A DNA stretch of 64,000 nt from Xylophilus ampelinus (GTDB lineage: Bacteria > Pseudomonadota > Gammaproteobacteria > Burkholderiales > Burkholderiaceae_C), in contig NZ_QJTC01000017.1 in the NCBI RefSeq assembly GCF_003217575.1, positions 1 through 64,000 of the forward strand, given 5' to 3'. Shown here piece after piece: positions 8,082 to 15,328 of this stretch. The translations under genes and the position numbers were made by a program. Within the stretch, counting starts at the first letter, position 1. Each line of letters opens with the position of its first letter. Under the pieces are notes generated by a model that was given only the letters and a program-made list of their open reading frames with translations, ran no database searches and was not told the origin of the DNA.

Positions 8082-8693
8082 ATGGACCGTTTTCTGATCG
8101 CCGCCGACGCCGCGCTCCGCACCCTCTTCGCCGTTCCGCACGGAGGGCGCCCCGCGCCCGAGGGCGTCGCCGCCGAACTCGATCCGGCGCAGCGGCGGCT
8201 GGCCGGCGCGCTGATGCGGGTCAACCATGTCGGCGAGGTCTGCGCCCAGGCGCTCTACACCGCGCAGGCCGCGGTCACCCGGGATCCGGCGCTGCGGGCG
8301 CATTTCGAGGAAGCCTCCCGCGAGGAGACCGACCACCTCGCCTGGACGCGTCGGCGGCTCGACGACCTGGGTGATCGCCCGAGCCTGCTCAATCCGCTCT
8401 GGTACGGCGGCGCCTTCGCGCTGGGCCTGCTGGCCGGCGCCGCGGGCGACCGCGTCAGCCTGGGCTTCGTGGCCGAAACCGAGCAGCAGGTGGGCGAACA
8501 CCTGGGCAGCCACCTGGAGCGGCTGCCCGAGGGCGACGGCGCCTCGCGCGCCGTCGTGGCGCAGATGAAGGCCGACGAGGAGGCGCACGCCGCCGAGGCA
8601 CGGGCCGCCGGCGGGGTCGAGCTGCCCGCCCCGGTGCGGCTGCTGATGCGCGGCGCCGCCCGCATCATGACGACCACTGCCCACTACGTCTGA
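8082..8693 (+). CDS. coq7: 2-polyprenyl-3-methyl-6-methoxy-1,4-benzoquinone monooxygenase (Coq7)
   Basis: Hydroxylates demethoxyubiquinone in ubiquinone synthesis; di-iron carboxylate enzyme at the inner membrane. The 203-residue product starts [16 protein letters not shown] and carries the ligand segments [36 protein letters not shown] and DEEAHAAEA, giving the expected Glu/His set of a ferritin-like four-helix bundle. [18 protein letters not shown] is the membrane-facing hydrophobic helix. Usual length for betaproteobacterial Coq7. It converges with the OsmC-family gene (25 bp between stops). The long upstream frame before this ATG crosses the porin remnant and is not coding. Confidence 0.95.
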   Translation: MDRFLIAADAALRTLFAVPHGGRPAPEGVAAELDPAQRRLAGALMRVNHVGEVCAQALYTAQAAVTRDPALRAHFEEASREETDHLAWTRRRLDDLGDRPSLLNPLWYGGAFALGLLAGAAGDRVSLGFVAETEQQVGEHLGSHLERLPEGDGASRAVVAQMKADEEAHAAEARAAGGVELPAPVRLLMRGAARIMTTTAHYV

Positions 8694-8718
8694 GCAACGG
8701 CGCTCGGCAGGCCGGCCT

Positions 8719-9168
8719 TCAGCTCTCGACCAGGTCGAAGCCGGTCGTGATCGTGGCGGTCGCGCCCAGCATGATGCTGGCCGAGCAGTACTTGTCGTGG
8801 CTCATCGCGATCGCGCGCTCCACCGCCGCGGCCGGGATGCCCGTGCCGGTCACGGTGAACTGCATGTGGATCTTGGTGAACACCTTCGGGTCGGCCGGCG
8901 CGCGCTCGCTGCTCAGGTGTACCGAGCAGCCCTTCACCGCGTGCCGGCTACGGCGCAGGATCAGCACCACGTCGTAGGCGGTGCAGCCGCCGGTGCCGGC
9001 CAGCAGCATCTCCATCGGGCGGGGGGCGAGGTTGCGGCCACCGTTCTCGGGGCGGGCCTCGTCGGGCGCGCCGTCCATCGCCACGACGTGGCCGCTGCCG
9101 GTCTCGGCCACGAAGCCCATGCGGGAGCGGGTTCCGGCGGCGCCGGTCCAGCTGACGGTGCATTCCAT
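8719..9168 (-). CDS. OsmC/Ohr-family protein
   Basis: A 149-residue OsmC-fold protein; relatives reduce organic or fatty-acid hydroperoxides with a cysteine pair. It starts MECTVSWTG and has the family blocks RPMEMLLAGTGGCTAYDVV, with the first catalytic-type cysteine in GGC, and SHDKYCSASIML with the second in KYC. This places it with the YhfA-like OsmC subgroup rather than classic Ohr. The longer frame upstream overlaps the promoter of the candidate small RNA and lacks similarity. No partner gene is evident. Function beyond the fold is inferred. Confidence 0.88.
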   Translation of the reverse strand: MECTVSWTGAAGTRSRMGFVAETGSGHVVAMDGAPDEARPENGGRNLAPRPMEMLLAGTGGCTAYDVVLILRRSRHAVKGCSVHLSSERAPADPKVFTKIHMQFTVTGTGIPAAAVERAIAMSHDKYCSASIMLGATATITTGFDLVES

Positions 9169-9238
9169 GGAAGTTTCTTCTTTCTGCGCGGTGAATGTGG
9201 CGATTTGCCAACCATTGACGGAAATCGCGGACGGTCTG

Positions 9239-9268
9239 TTGCATCGCAACAAAGCCTCCCGCTATACT
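9239..9268 (+). promoter_or_regulatory. sigma-70-type promoter of the candidate small RNA
   Basis: TTGCAT (9239-9244), 18-bp spacer, TATACT (9263-9268). Four of six bases match the -35 and five of six the -10 consensus, unusually good for this G+C-rich sequence. Predicted start near 9275. It diverges from the OsmC-family gene. Confidence 0.6.
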
Positions 9269-9274
9269 GCATCC

Positions 9275-9390
9275 AAGCATAACGACTCGGGAACTCCATC
9301 AGGAATTACCCGCTCCGCTTGCAACCGTTGTCTCCTCCACCTCCTCTTTTGGTGGATTTAGCCCCTAGCCGTAAGGCTCGGGGCTTTTTT
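9275..9390 (+). ncRNA. candidate small RNA or ilvA leader with anti-Shine-Dalgarno loop
   Basis: About 115 nt between a good promoter and a strong terminator, with no start codon followed by a usable frame. It contains CTCCTCCACCTCCTC, and a perfect 6-bp hairpin TCCACC / GGTGGA (9336-9341 and 9351-9356) whose nine-base loop TCCTCTTTT exposes a CCTC anti-Shine-Dalgarno sequence. This is the architecture of trans-acting small RNAs that pair with ribosome binding sites. Because ilvA begins 86 bp past the terminator, a transcription-attenuation leader is the alternative, but no leader peptide rich in branched-chain codons is visible. Not recognised as a named family. Confidence 0.5.
9360..9390 (+). 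terminator. Rho-independent terminator upstream of ilvA
   Basis: Stem AGCCCCTAGCC / GGCTCGGGGCT (one mismatch) with loop GTAA and six T residues. No protein gene on this strand ends here, so it closes the short transcript starting near 9275. Confidence 0.92.
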
Positions 9391-9475
9391 CTTGGCACCG
9401 TATGATCGCCCCGCTGCGCACGGCGCGGGCGCCCGGCCCGCTCAACCGCCTGTCATGCCGCTGCCGGCTTTCCCC

Positions 9476-11089
9476 ATGACCGCTGTTCCTACGCCCTCCC
9501 CGCTCTCGCCCCATTCCCTCACCCCGGCCGACTACCTGACCCGCATCCTGAATGCGCGGGTCTACGACGTGGCGATCGAATCCCCGCTGGAGCGGGCGCG
9601 CAACCTCAGCGAGCGGCTTGGCAACACGGTGCTCCTGAAGCGCGAGGACCAGCAACCGGTCTTCAGCTTCAAGCTGCGGGGCGCCTACAACAAGATGGCG
9701 CACCTCTCGGCCGAACAGCTGGCCCGCGGCGTGATCTGCGCCTCGGCCGGCAACCATGCCCAAGGCGTGGCGATGAGCGCCCGCAAGCTGGGCACCACCG
9801 CGGTGGTGGTGATGCCGACGACCACGCCGCGGCTCAAGATCGACGCGGTGCGCGGCTTCGGCGGCGACGTGGTGCTGCACGGCGAGAGCTATTCCGACGC
9901 CTACCAACACGCCGCCCTGCTGGAGCAGGCGCGCGGCCTGACCTTCGTGCACCCCTTCGACGACCCCGACGTGATCGCCGGCCAGGGCACCATCGCGATG
10001 GAGATCCTGCGCCAGGTGCAGGGCATCGGCCAGGGCCCGGGCTCGGATCGGCTGGATGCGGTCTTCGTCGCCATCGGCGGCGGCGGGCTGGTCTCGGGTG
10101 TCGCCAACTACATCAAGGCGGTGCGCCCGGGCGTCAAGGTGATCGGGGTGCAGATGAACGATTCCGACGCGATGATGCAGTCGGTCGCCGCCGGCCACCG
10201 GGTCACGCTGCCCGACGTGGGGCTGTTCTCGGACGGCACCGCCGTCAAGCTGGTCGGCGCCGAGACCTTCCGCATCGCCGCCAGCGGCCTGGTCGACGGC
10301 TTCGTCACCGTCGATACCGATGCGGTCTGCGCCGCGATCAAGGACGTGTTCGTCGACACCCGCAGCATCGTCGAGCCGGCCGGCGCCCTGGCGGTGGCCG
10401 CGATCAAGCAGTACGTCGCCACTCACGGCACCACCGGCGAGACCTATGCCGCGGTGCTCTGCGGCGCCAACATGAATTTCGACCGGCTGCGCTTCGTGGC
10501 CGAGCGGGCCGAGGTGGGCGAGGAGCGCGAGGCGCTGTTCGCCGTCACCGTGCCCGAGGAGCGCGGCAGCTTCCGCCGGTTCTGCGAAAGCATCGGCACC
10601 CTGCAGGGCGGCCCGCGCAACGTGACCGAGTTCAACTACCGGATGGCCGGCCCGTCGGAGGCGCATGTCTTCGTCGGCCTGACCACCGTGGCGCGCGGCG
10701 AATCGGTGCGCATCGCCGCGCATTTCGGCGCGCTGGGCTTTCCGGCGCTCGACCTGACCCACGACGAGATGGCCAAGGAGCATCTGCGCCACTTGGTCGG
10801 CGGCCGGGTGCCGGTCGATGCGGCCGACGCGGGCGCGTCCGAGCGGCTGCTGCGCTTCGTCTTCCCCGAGCGGCCGGGCGCGCTGCTGAAGTTCCTGCAT
10901 CTGATGCGGCCCAACTGGAACATCAGCCTGTTCCATTACCGCCACCAGGGCGCCGACTACGGCCGCATCCTCGTCGGCCTGCAGGTGCCGGCCGAGGACG
11001 ACGCGGCCTTCGCCGCCTTCCTGGCCGACCTGGGCTACCCGTGGATCGAGGAAACCGCCAACCCGGCCTACCGCCTGTTCCTGCGCTAA
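9476..11089 (+). CDS. ilvA: threonine ammonia-lyase, biosynthetic
   Basis: PLP-dependent conversion of threonine to 2-oxobutyrate, first step of isoleucine synthesis; feedback-inhibited by isoleucine in this class. The 537-residue product has the PLP-lysine motif SFKLRGAYNKM at about residue 64, the glycine-rich phosphate loop GGGGLVSGV, and two C-terminal ACT-like regulatory repeats (EERGSFRRFCESIG and PERPGALLKFLHLM). Full length for the long biosynthetic type. Start at MTAVPTPSP; an ATG seven codons earlier (MPLPAFP) is possible. cobS follows after 22 bp, perhaps co-transcribed. A small RNA or attenuator-like transcript ends 86 bp upstream. Confidence 0.95.
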   Translation: MTAVPTPSPLSPHSLTPADYLTRILNARVYDVAIESPLERARNLSERLGNTVLLKREDQQPVFSFKLRGAYNKMAHLSAEQLARGVICASAGNHAQGVAMSARKLGTTAVVVMPTTTPRLKIDAVRGFGGDVVLHGESYSDAYQHAALLEQARGLTFVHPFDDPDVIAGQGTIAMEILRQVQGIGQGPGSDRLDAVFVAIGGGGLVSGVANYIKAVRPGVKVIGVQMNDSDAMMQSVAAGHRVTLPDVGLFSDGTAVKLVGAETFRIAASGLVDGFVTVDTDAVCAAIKDVFVDTRSIVEPAGALAVAAIKQYVATHGTTGETYAAVLCGANMNFDRLRFVAERAEVGEEREALFAVTVPEERGSFRRFCESIGTLQGGPRNVTEFNYRMAGPSEAHVFVGLTTVARGESVRIAAHFGALGFPALDLTHDEMAKEHLRHLVGGRVPVDAADAGASERLLRFVFPERPGALLKFLHLMRPNWNISLFHYRHQGADYGRILVGLQVPAEDDAAFAAFLADLGYPWIEETANPAYRLFLR

Positions 11090-11111
11090 TGGGCGGCCGG
11101 GCATCGCCGCG

Positions 11112-11918
11112 ATGAGCCTCGACCCGGTGCGCCGCTTCCTGGTGGCACTGCAGTTCTTCACCCGCATCCCCGTCACCGGCCGGCTTGCCGACTGGGTGGG
11201 CTTCAGCCCCGCGATGCTGCGCGCCAGCGCGGCGCATCTGCCGGGCATCGGCTGGATCGTGGGCGGCTTCGCCTGCGTCGTCTACGCGCTGGCCGCCTGG
11301 GTCCTGGGCCCGGGGCCGTTCACGCCGCTGGCGGCCGCCGCGCTCTGCACCGTGGCCACCGTCTGGCTGACCGGCGGTTTCCACGAGGACGGCCTGGCCG
11401 ACGTGGCCGACGGCCTGGGCGGCAGCGCCGACCGCGAGCGGGCGCTCGACATCATGAAGAACTCGCGGATCGGCGCCTACGGCACGCTGGCGCTGGTGCT
11501 GGGCCTGCTCTGCAAGGTCGCTTTGCTGGCGGGACTGGGTGCACGCGGCACCGGCACCGCCGTGGTGGCGCTGTACAGCGCCCATGTGCTGTCGCGGTTC
11601 GCGCCGCTGCTGCTGATCCGCGCGCTGCCGCACGTGGGCGACACCGCCCGCTCCAAGAGCAAGCCGCTGGCCGACCGGATCGGCCGGTGCGCGGTGGCCA
11701 TCGCGTTTTTATGGTGTTTCGTGCCGTTGGCCGGCGCCGCATACCGACATGGCGCTATTTATTTAATAGCATGCATGGCGGCGACGGCGCTGGCATGCTA
11801 TGCCGCCTACCGCTTGTTCAGGCGCCGGCTGGGCGGCTTCACCGGCGACTGCCTGGGTGCCACCCAGCAGGTCTGCGAGATCGCCTTCTACCTGGCCGCG
11901 GCCGTGGCGCTGCGATGA
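11112..11918 (+). CDS. cobS: adenosylcobinamide-GDP ribazoletransferase (cobalamin synthase)
   Basis: Joins adenosylcobinamide-GDP and alpha-ribazole in the last stage of cobalamin assembly; integral inner-membrane protein. The 268-residue product has the family blocks LQFFTRIPVTG, GGFHEDGLADVADGLGGS, MKNSRIGAYGTLALVL and a C-terminal GDCLGATQQVCEIAFYL. Several hydrophobic helices span the rest. It overlaps cobC by ATGA, so the two are translationally coupled. No other cobalamin gene is in the window. Odd point: residues about 214-237, part of a predicted membrane helix, are encoded by a copy of the interspersed element (11752-11820). Confidence 0.93.
   Translation: MSLDPVRRFLVALQFFTRIPVTGRLADWVGFSPAMLRASAAHLPGIGWIVGGFACVVYALAAWVLGPGPFTPLAAAALCTVATVWLTGGFHEDGLADVADGLGGSADRERALDIMKNSRIGAYGTLALVLGLLCKVALLAGLGARGTGTAVVALYSAHVLSRFAPLLLIRALPHVGDTARSKSKPLADRIGRCAVAIAFLWCFVPLAGAAYRHGAIYLIACMAATALACYAAYRLFRRRLGGFTGDCLGATQQVCEIAFYLAAAVALR
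11752..11820 (+). repeat. 65-bp interspersed element, copy 2 (inside cobS)
   Basis: GCTATTTATTTAATAGC (11754-11770) followed by a diverged body ending in CCGCTTGTTCA. The 17-bp dyad matches the head of the element; the rest is the least conserved of the nine copies. It is read through in cobS without a stop and shows as an A+T-rich patch in G+C-rich coding sequence. Confidence 0.55.
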
Positions 11919-12505
11919 CCCGGCTCTGGCTGGTGCGCCACGCGGTGCCGCTGCTGGCGCCGGGCATCTGCTACGGCCGCACCGACGTGCCCGCCGACCC
12001 GGCCGCCACCCGGCGCGCGGCCGAGGCCCTGGCCGCCGCGCTGCCCGCGGGCTGCCGCGTCGTCCGGTCCCCGCTGCAGCGCTGCACCGCGCTGGCCGAC
12101 GCCCTGCACCGGCTGCGGCCCGACCTGCCCTCCACCCCCGATCCGCGCCTGGCCGAGATGGATTTCGGTGACTGGGAAGGCCATGCCTGGGACGCGCTCG
12201 GCGCCGAACGGCTCGATGCCTGGACCGCCGATTTCGCCCACCATGCGCCCGGCGGCGGCGAGAGCGTGCAGGGCTTCCTTGCACGGGTGGCGGAGGCCTT
12301 CGACGAACTCGGGCCATCCGGCGAAGCCGACGTCGCCTGGATCGCCCATGCCGGCGTGGGCCGTGCGGCACGGTTGCTGACGGCCGGTGTCCGGCAGGTG
12401 GCGCGGGCGGGCGACTGGCCGAAGGAGGGGCTGGCCTTCGGCGGCTGGGCGGTCGTGGAACTGCCCGCGCCCGCGGCGGGCAAGGCGTCGATCACGCCCG
12501 GTTGA
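11915..12505 (+). CDS. cobC: histidine phosphatase, probable alpha-ribazole phosphatase
   Basis: A 196-residue phosphoglycerate-mutase-like phosphatase; next to cobS the likely job is dephosphorylating alpha-ribazole 5'-phosphate. Motifs: LVRHAVPLLAPGICYGRTD at the N terminus (the catalytic histidine lies in RHA where most relatives have RHG), the CYGRTDVP typical of CobC, EMDFGDWEGHAW, and the second histidine in IAHAGVGRA. Start codon overlaps the cobS stop (ATGA). It converges on gspC. Function is inferred from family plus neighbour. Confidence 0.85.
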   Translation: MTRLWLVRHAVPLLAPGICYGRTDVPADPAATRRAAEALAAALPAGCRVVRSPLQRCTALADALHRLRPDLPSTPDPRLAEMDFGDWEGHAWDALGAERLDAWTADFAHHAPGGGESVQGFLARVAEAFDELGPSGEADVAWIAHAGVGRAARLLTAGVRQVARAGDWPKEGLAFGGWAVVELPAPAAGKASITPG

Positions 12506-12591
12506 GTTTGCTATCGACGCCGCCGATCAGGCATTCGCCAGCCGACGCAGAGAGGCGCACCGCGCCGATCGGCACCGCCCGGCAGCGCCGC

Positions 12592-13026
12592 CTACTTCAG
12601 GACCGGCATGTCCAGCGTCACCGCCGCCAAGCCGTCGCCGCCCAGGTAGGCCCGGCGCGGCCCGACCGATTGCAGCACCACCCCCGGCGCCACCGCGCTG
12701 CCCACCCGGAACGGCCGCGCCGGCTGGCCGTCGACGGCGATCAGCGCGGTGCCGCCGGAACTGCGCCCGGCCACCACGCCCAGGAGGGTGAAGCGGGTGG
12801 GCGCCGCGGCTACGGCGACCGGCGCGTCGGTAACGGCGCCCAGGGCCCGGCCCACGGCCATCGGATCGGCCGGCGGCCCGGGGACGGCCGCCAGCGGCGC
12901 ATAGACCGCCGCGACAGGCGGGGCCGCCAGGCGCAGCCCCCAGAAGACGATGCTCCCGACGGCCAGCGCCCAGAGGGCGGTGGTGGCGGCGCGGCGGGTC
13001 CGGCGGGCTGCATCGGGCTGTTGCAT
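12592..13026 (-). CDS. gspC: type II secretion system protein C, short form
   Basis: Inner-membrane component that links the inner-membrane platform to the secretin. The 144-residue product has a cytoplasmic start MQQPDAARR, one membrane helix (TTALWALAVGSIVFWGLRLA, about residues 15-34) and a periplasmic homology region (FTLLGVVAGRSSGGTALIAV; RPFRVGSAV; GPRRAYL). It stops after the homology region, with no PDZ or coiled-coil domain, as in the short betaproteobacterial GspC proteins. It is transcribed away from gspG with 59 bp between the starts, so a divergent promoter drives both halves of the locus. Confidence 0.82.
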   Translation of the reverse strand: MQQPDAARRTRRAATTALWALAVGSIVFWGLRLAAPPVAAVYAPLAAVPGPPADPMAVGRALGAVTDAPVAVAAAPTRFTLLGVVAGRSSGGTALIAVDGQPARPFRVGSAVAPGVVLQSVGPRRAYLGGDGLAAVTLDMPVLK

Positions 13027-13085
13027 GCGCGGATTATCATGGAACGTCCGGTGGCTCCGCTGCCCTGTCACGATCGTCATCCGCC

Positions 13086-13532
13086 ATGCATCCCACGACA
13101 CTCCCTCGCCGACCGCTGCGCCGCATCCGGGCCGGCTTCACCCTGATCGAACTGATGGTGGTGCTGGTCATCATCGGCGTGCTGGCCGCGCTGATCGTAC
13201 CCAACGTGCTCGACCGTGCCGACGACGCCCGCAGCACCGCCGCCCGCACCGACGTCAACAACCTGGTCCAGGCGCTGAAGCTCTACCGCCTCGACAACCA
13301 GCGCTACCCCACCGCCGAGCAGGGCCTGCAGGCGCTGATCGCCCGGCCCACGAACCCGCCGGTGCCCGGCAACTGGAAGCCCTACCTGGAAAAGCTGCCC
13401 AACGACCCCTGGGGTCGGCCGTACCAGTACCTCAACCCGGGCGTGAAGGCCGAGATCGACGTGATGTCCTTCGGCGCCGACGGCCAGCCCGGCGGCGAGG
13501 GCAAGAACGCGGACGTGGGCAGCTGGCAGTAG
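13086..13532 (+). CDS. gspG: type II secretion major pseudopilin GspG
   Basis: Major subunit of the periplasmic pseudopilus. 148 residues with a positively charged leader and the prepilin-peptidase site G/FTLIELMVVLVIIG at residue 17, then a conserved globular domain (NNLVQALKLYRLDNQRYPT, PNDPWGRPYQYLNPG, SFGADGQPGGEG) with the calcium-site region typical of GspG. Length is normal. First gene of the rightward gsp cluster; gspH follows after a gap that contains an interspersed element. Confidence 0.97.
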   Translation: MHPTTLPRRPLRRIRAGFTLIELMVVLVIIGVLAALIVPNVLDRADDARSTAARTDVNNLVQALKLYRLDNQRYPTAEQGLQALIARPTNPPVPGNWKPYLEKLPNDPWGRPYQYLNPGVKAEIDVMSFGADGQPGGEGKNADVGSWQ

Positions 13533-13674
13533 AGCGTGTCATGCACCGTGACGTATCCGGGAAAACCGGGCAGAGGCCCGGCAGCAAGGCGCAGGACGCG
13601 CCGCGGTATGCATGCCGCGAGCGGACTGCCACGCGGCAGCCGCCGAACGATCCTCCTTTCCGCCCTTTTCCATG

Positions 13675-14262
13675 ATGCAACCGTCCCCGGCCGGCCCGCC
13701 CGCCGCCCCGGCCGCTTCCCTGCAAGCGCGGTATGGTGAAGCCGCCTCGGAGCATTTGCTATCGAAAAGAGAGCTAGAGGTCGGCGCGGAATACAGGCTG
13801 CAGCCCTTTTCTTTTCAAAAATCCGCTCGTTCCGCCACGCGCCGCCGCACGGCGCGCGGCTTCACCCTGCTGGAGCTGATGGTGGTGATCGCGATCATCG
13901 CCCTCTCGACCGCCGGCGTCGCCTTCGCCCTGCGCGACGGCAGCCAGACCCAGCTGGAGCGCGAGGCCGAGCGGCTGGCCGCGCTGCTCGACGGTGCCCG
14001 TGCCCAGTCGCGCGCCAGCGGCGTGCCGGTGCGCTGGCGGCCGACGGCGCAGGGCTTCGTCTTCGACGGCCTGCCGCCCGGCGCGCTGCCCAGCGGCTGG
14101 CTGGCGCCCGGCGTGCTGGTGGCGGGCGACGCGGTGCTGCGCCTGGGCCCCGAGCCGCTGATCGGCGCGCAGCAGGTGCTGCTCTACAGCGCCGCCCGAC
14201 CCGACCGCGCGCTGCGGGTGGCGACCGACGGCCTGCGTCCGTTCTCGGTGGCGGCGCCGTGA
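13675..14262 (+). CDS. gspH: type II secretion minor pseudopilin GspH, start uncertain
   Basis: Minor pseudopilin. The recognisable protein begins at the prepilin cleavage site G/FTLLELMVVIAIIALS, followed by a globular part (REAERLAALLDGARAQSRAS) ending in an ATDGLRPFSV-like tail of the family. The leader is abnormal: starting at the ATG at 13675 gives about 60 residues before the cleavage glycine instead of 6-20. Part of the leader (EHLLSKRELEVGAEYRLQPF) is encoded by an interspersed element, and a TTG inside that element (about 13756) would give a 34-residue leader. The element probably replaced or extended the natural start. The stop overlaps the gspI start (GTGA). Confidence 0.85.
   Translation: MQPSPAGPPAAPAASLQARYGEAASEHLLSKRELEVGAEYRLQPFSFQKSARSATRRRTARGFTLLELMVVIAIIALSTAGVAFALRDGSQTQLEREAERLAALLDGARAQSRASGVPVRWRPTAQGFVFDGLPPGALPSGWLAPGVLVAGDAVLRLGPEPLIGAQQVLLYSAARPDRALRVATDGLRPFSVAAP
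13755..13821 (+). repeat. 65-bp interspersed element, copy 3 (gspH leader)
   Basis: TTTGCTATCGAAAAGAGAGC, then GGTCGGCGCGG, CAGGCTGCAGCCC and CTTTTCTTTTCAAAA. This is one of the best-preserved copies and defines the consensus. It lies just upstream of the conserved part of gspH and is in frame with it. Confidence 0.85.
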
Positions 14263-14639
14263 GCCGCCGCCCGGCCGCCGTGCGCGGCCCTGCCCGCGGC
14301 TTCACCCTGATCGAGGTGCTGGTGGCGCTGGGCATCGTCGCCATCGCGCTGCTGGCCGGCAGCCAGGCGACCAGCGCGCTGACCCGCAACGCGCTGCGCC
14401 AGTCCGACCTGGTGCTGGCCCAGCTCTGCGCCGAGAACGAGCTGGTGCGGGTGCGCCTGTCGCGGCAGATGCCCGGCATCGGCGACAGCACCGTGCCCTG
14501 CGCCCAGGGCGGGCGCGAGTTCGCGGTCTCGGTCGCGGTGCGGCCCACGCCCAACCCGAGCTTTCGCCGAGTCGACGCCCAGGTGCAGGGCGGCGGCGGC
14601 CCGGTCCTGACGCTCTCCACCATCGTGGGGCAGTACTGA
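14259..14639 (+). CDS. gspI: type II secretion minor pseudopilin GspI
   Basis: Minor pseudopilin that with GspJ and GspK forms the pseudopilus tip. 126 residues, GTG start overlapping the gspH stop, leader of 13 residues before the cleavage glycine, then G/FTLIEVLVALGIVAIAL and AQLCAENELVRVRL, the conserved CAxNEL-type block of GspI. The stop overlaps the gspJ start (TGATG), indicating tight translational coupling. Confidence 0.95.
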   Translation: MSRRPAAVRGPARGFTLIEVLVALGIVAIALLAGSQATSALTRNALRQSDLVLAQLCAENELVRVRLSRQMPGIGDSTVPCAQGGREFAVSVAVRPTPNPSFRRVDAQVQGGGGPVLTLSTIVGQY

Positions 14640-15328
14640 TGGCGGCCCCGCGGCGCAGGCGCCCGGCCCGCATCGGCGGCTTCACCCTGGTGGAGCTGCT
14701 GGTCGCGCTGGTCGTGATGGCGCTGCTGGCCATCATGAGTTGGCGCGGCCTCGACGGCATGGCCCGGACGCAGGAGCAGACCAAGGCCCGCTCCGACGAG
14801 GTGCTGGCGCTGCAGGCGGGCCTCGCCCAGTGGACGGCCGACCTGGACGCGGTGACGGCGGTGCAGCGGCTGCAGGCGCTCGACTGGGACGGCCGCGCAC
14901 TGCGCATCACCCGGCGCGGCAGCGGCGGCGACGCCGAAGGCCTGCGGGTGGTGGCCTGGGCGCGCGGCGCCACGCCCACCGGCCTGTCCTGGCTGCGCTG
15001 GGAATCGCCGCCGCTCACCACCCGCGGCGAGTGGGAAGACGCCTGGCAGCAGGCCGCCCTCTGGGCCCAGAACCCGGGCGAGGCCCAGCGCGCGCGGCAG
15101 GTGGCCATCGCCGCGCTGTCCGAGTGGCAGATCTACTACTACCGCAACAACGCCTGGAGCAACCCGCTCTCCAGCGAAGGCACCGCCGCCACCATCGCCA
15201 GCGCCAACGGCATCCCCACCGTGCCCGAGGGCGTGCGGCTGGTCCTGGTGCTCTCGCCCGGCCAGGCGATCAGCGGGCCGCTGGTGCGCGACTGGGTCGG
15301 CCCCACCGTGGGCGGGGGCAAGTCGTGA
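14639..15328 (+). CDS. gspJ: type II secretion minor pseudopilin GspJ
   Basis: Minor pseudopilin of the tip complex. 229 residues with prepilin site G/FTLVELLVALVVMALLAI, the downstream SWRGLDGMARTQEQT and a globular domain rich in tryptophan motifs (TADLDAVTAVQRL, LQALDWDGRALRITRR). Length is usual for GspJ. The stop overlaps the GTG start of gspK. Confidence 0.95.
   Translation: MAAPRRRRPARIGGFTLVELLVALVVMALLAIMSWRGLDGMARTQEQTKARSDEVLALQAGLAQWTADLDAVTAVQRLQALDWDGRALRITRRGSGGDAEGLRVVAWARGATPTGLSWLRWESPPLTTRGEWEDAWQQAALWAQNPGEAQRARQVAIAALSEWQIYYYRNNAWSNPLSSEGTAATIASANGIPTVPEGVRLVLVLSPGQAISGPLVRDWVGPTVGGGKS

Noticed and set aside
9365..11248. Long leftward frame across ilvA
   Set aside because: Antisense shadow of ilvA with no family motif; the rightward frame carries all ilvA signatures.
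12504..12560. Tenth copy of the 65-bp element after cobC
   Set aside because: It begins TTTGCTATCGA, but the ATAGC half, the CGGCGC block and the pyrimidine tail are missing.
14740..15324. N-terminal extension of the gspK frame into gspJ
   Set aside because: The sequence before the GTG at 15325 overlaps gspJ and is arginine-rich out-of-frame translation. Starting at 15325 gives the normal overlap and leader.
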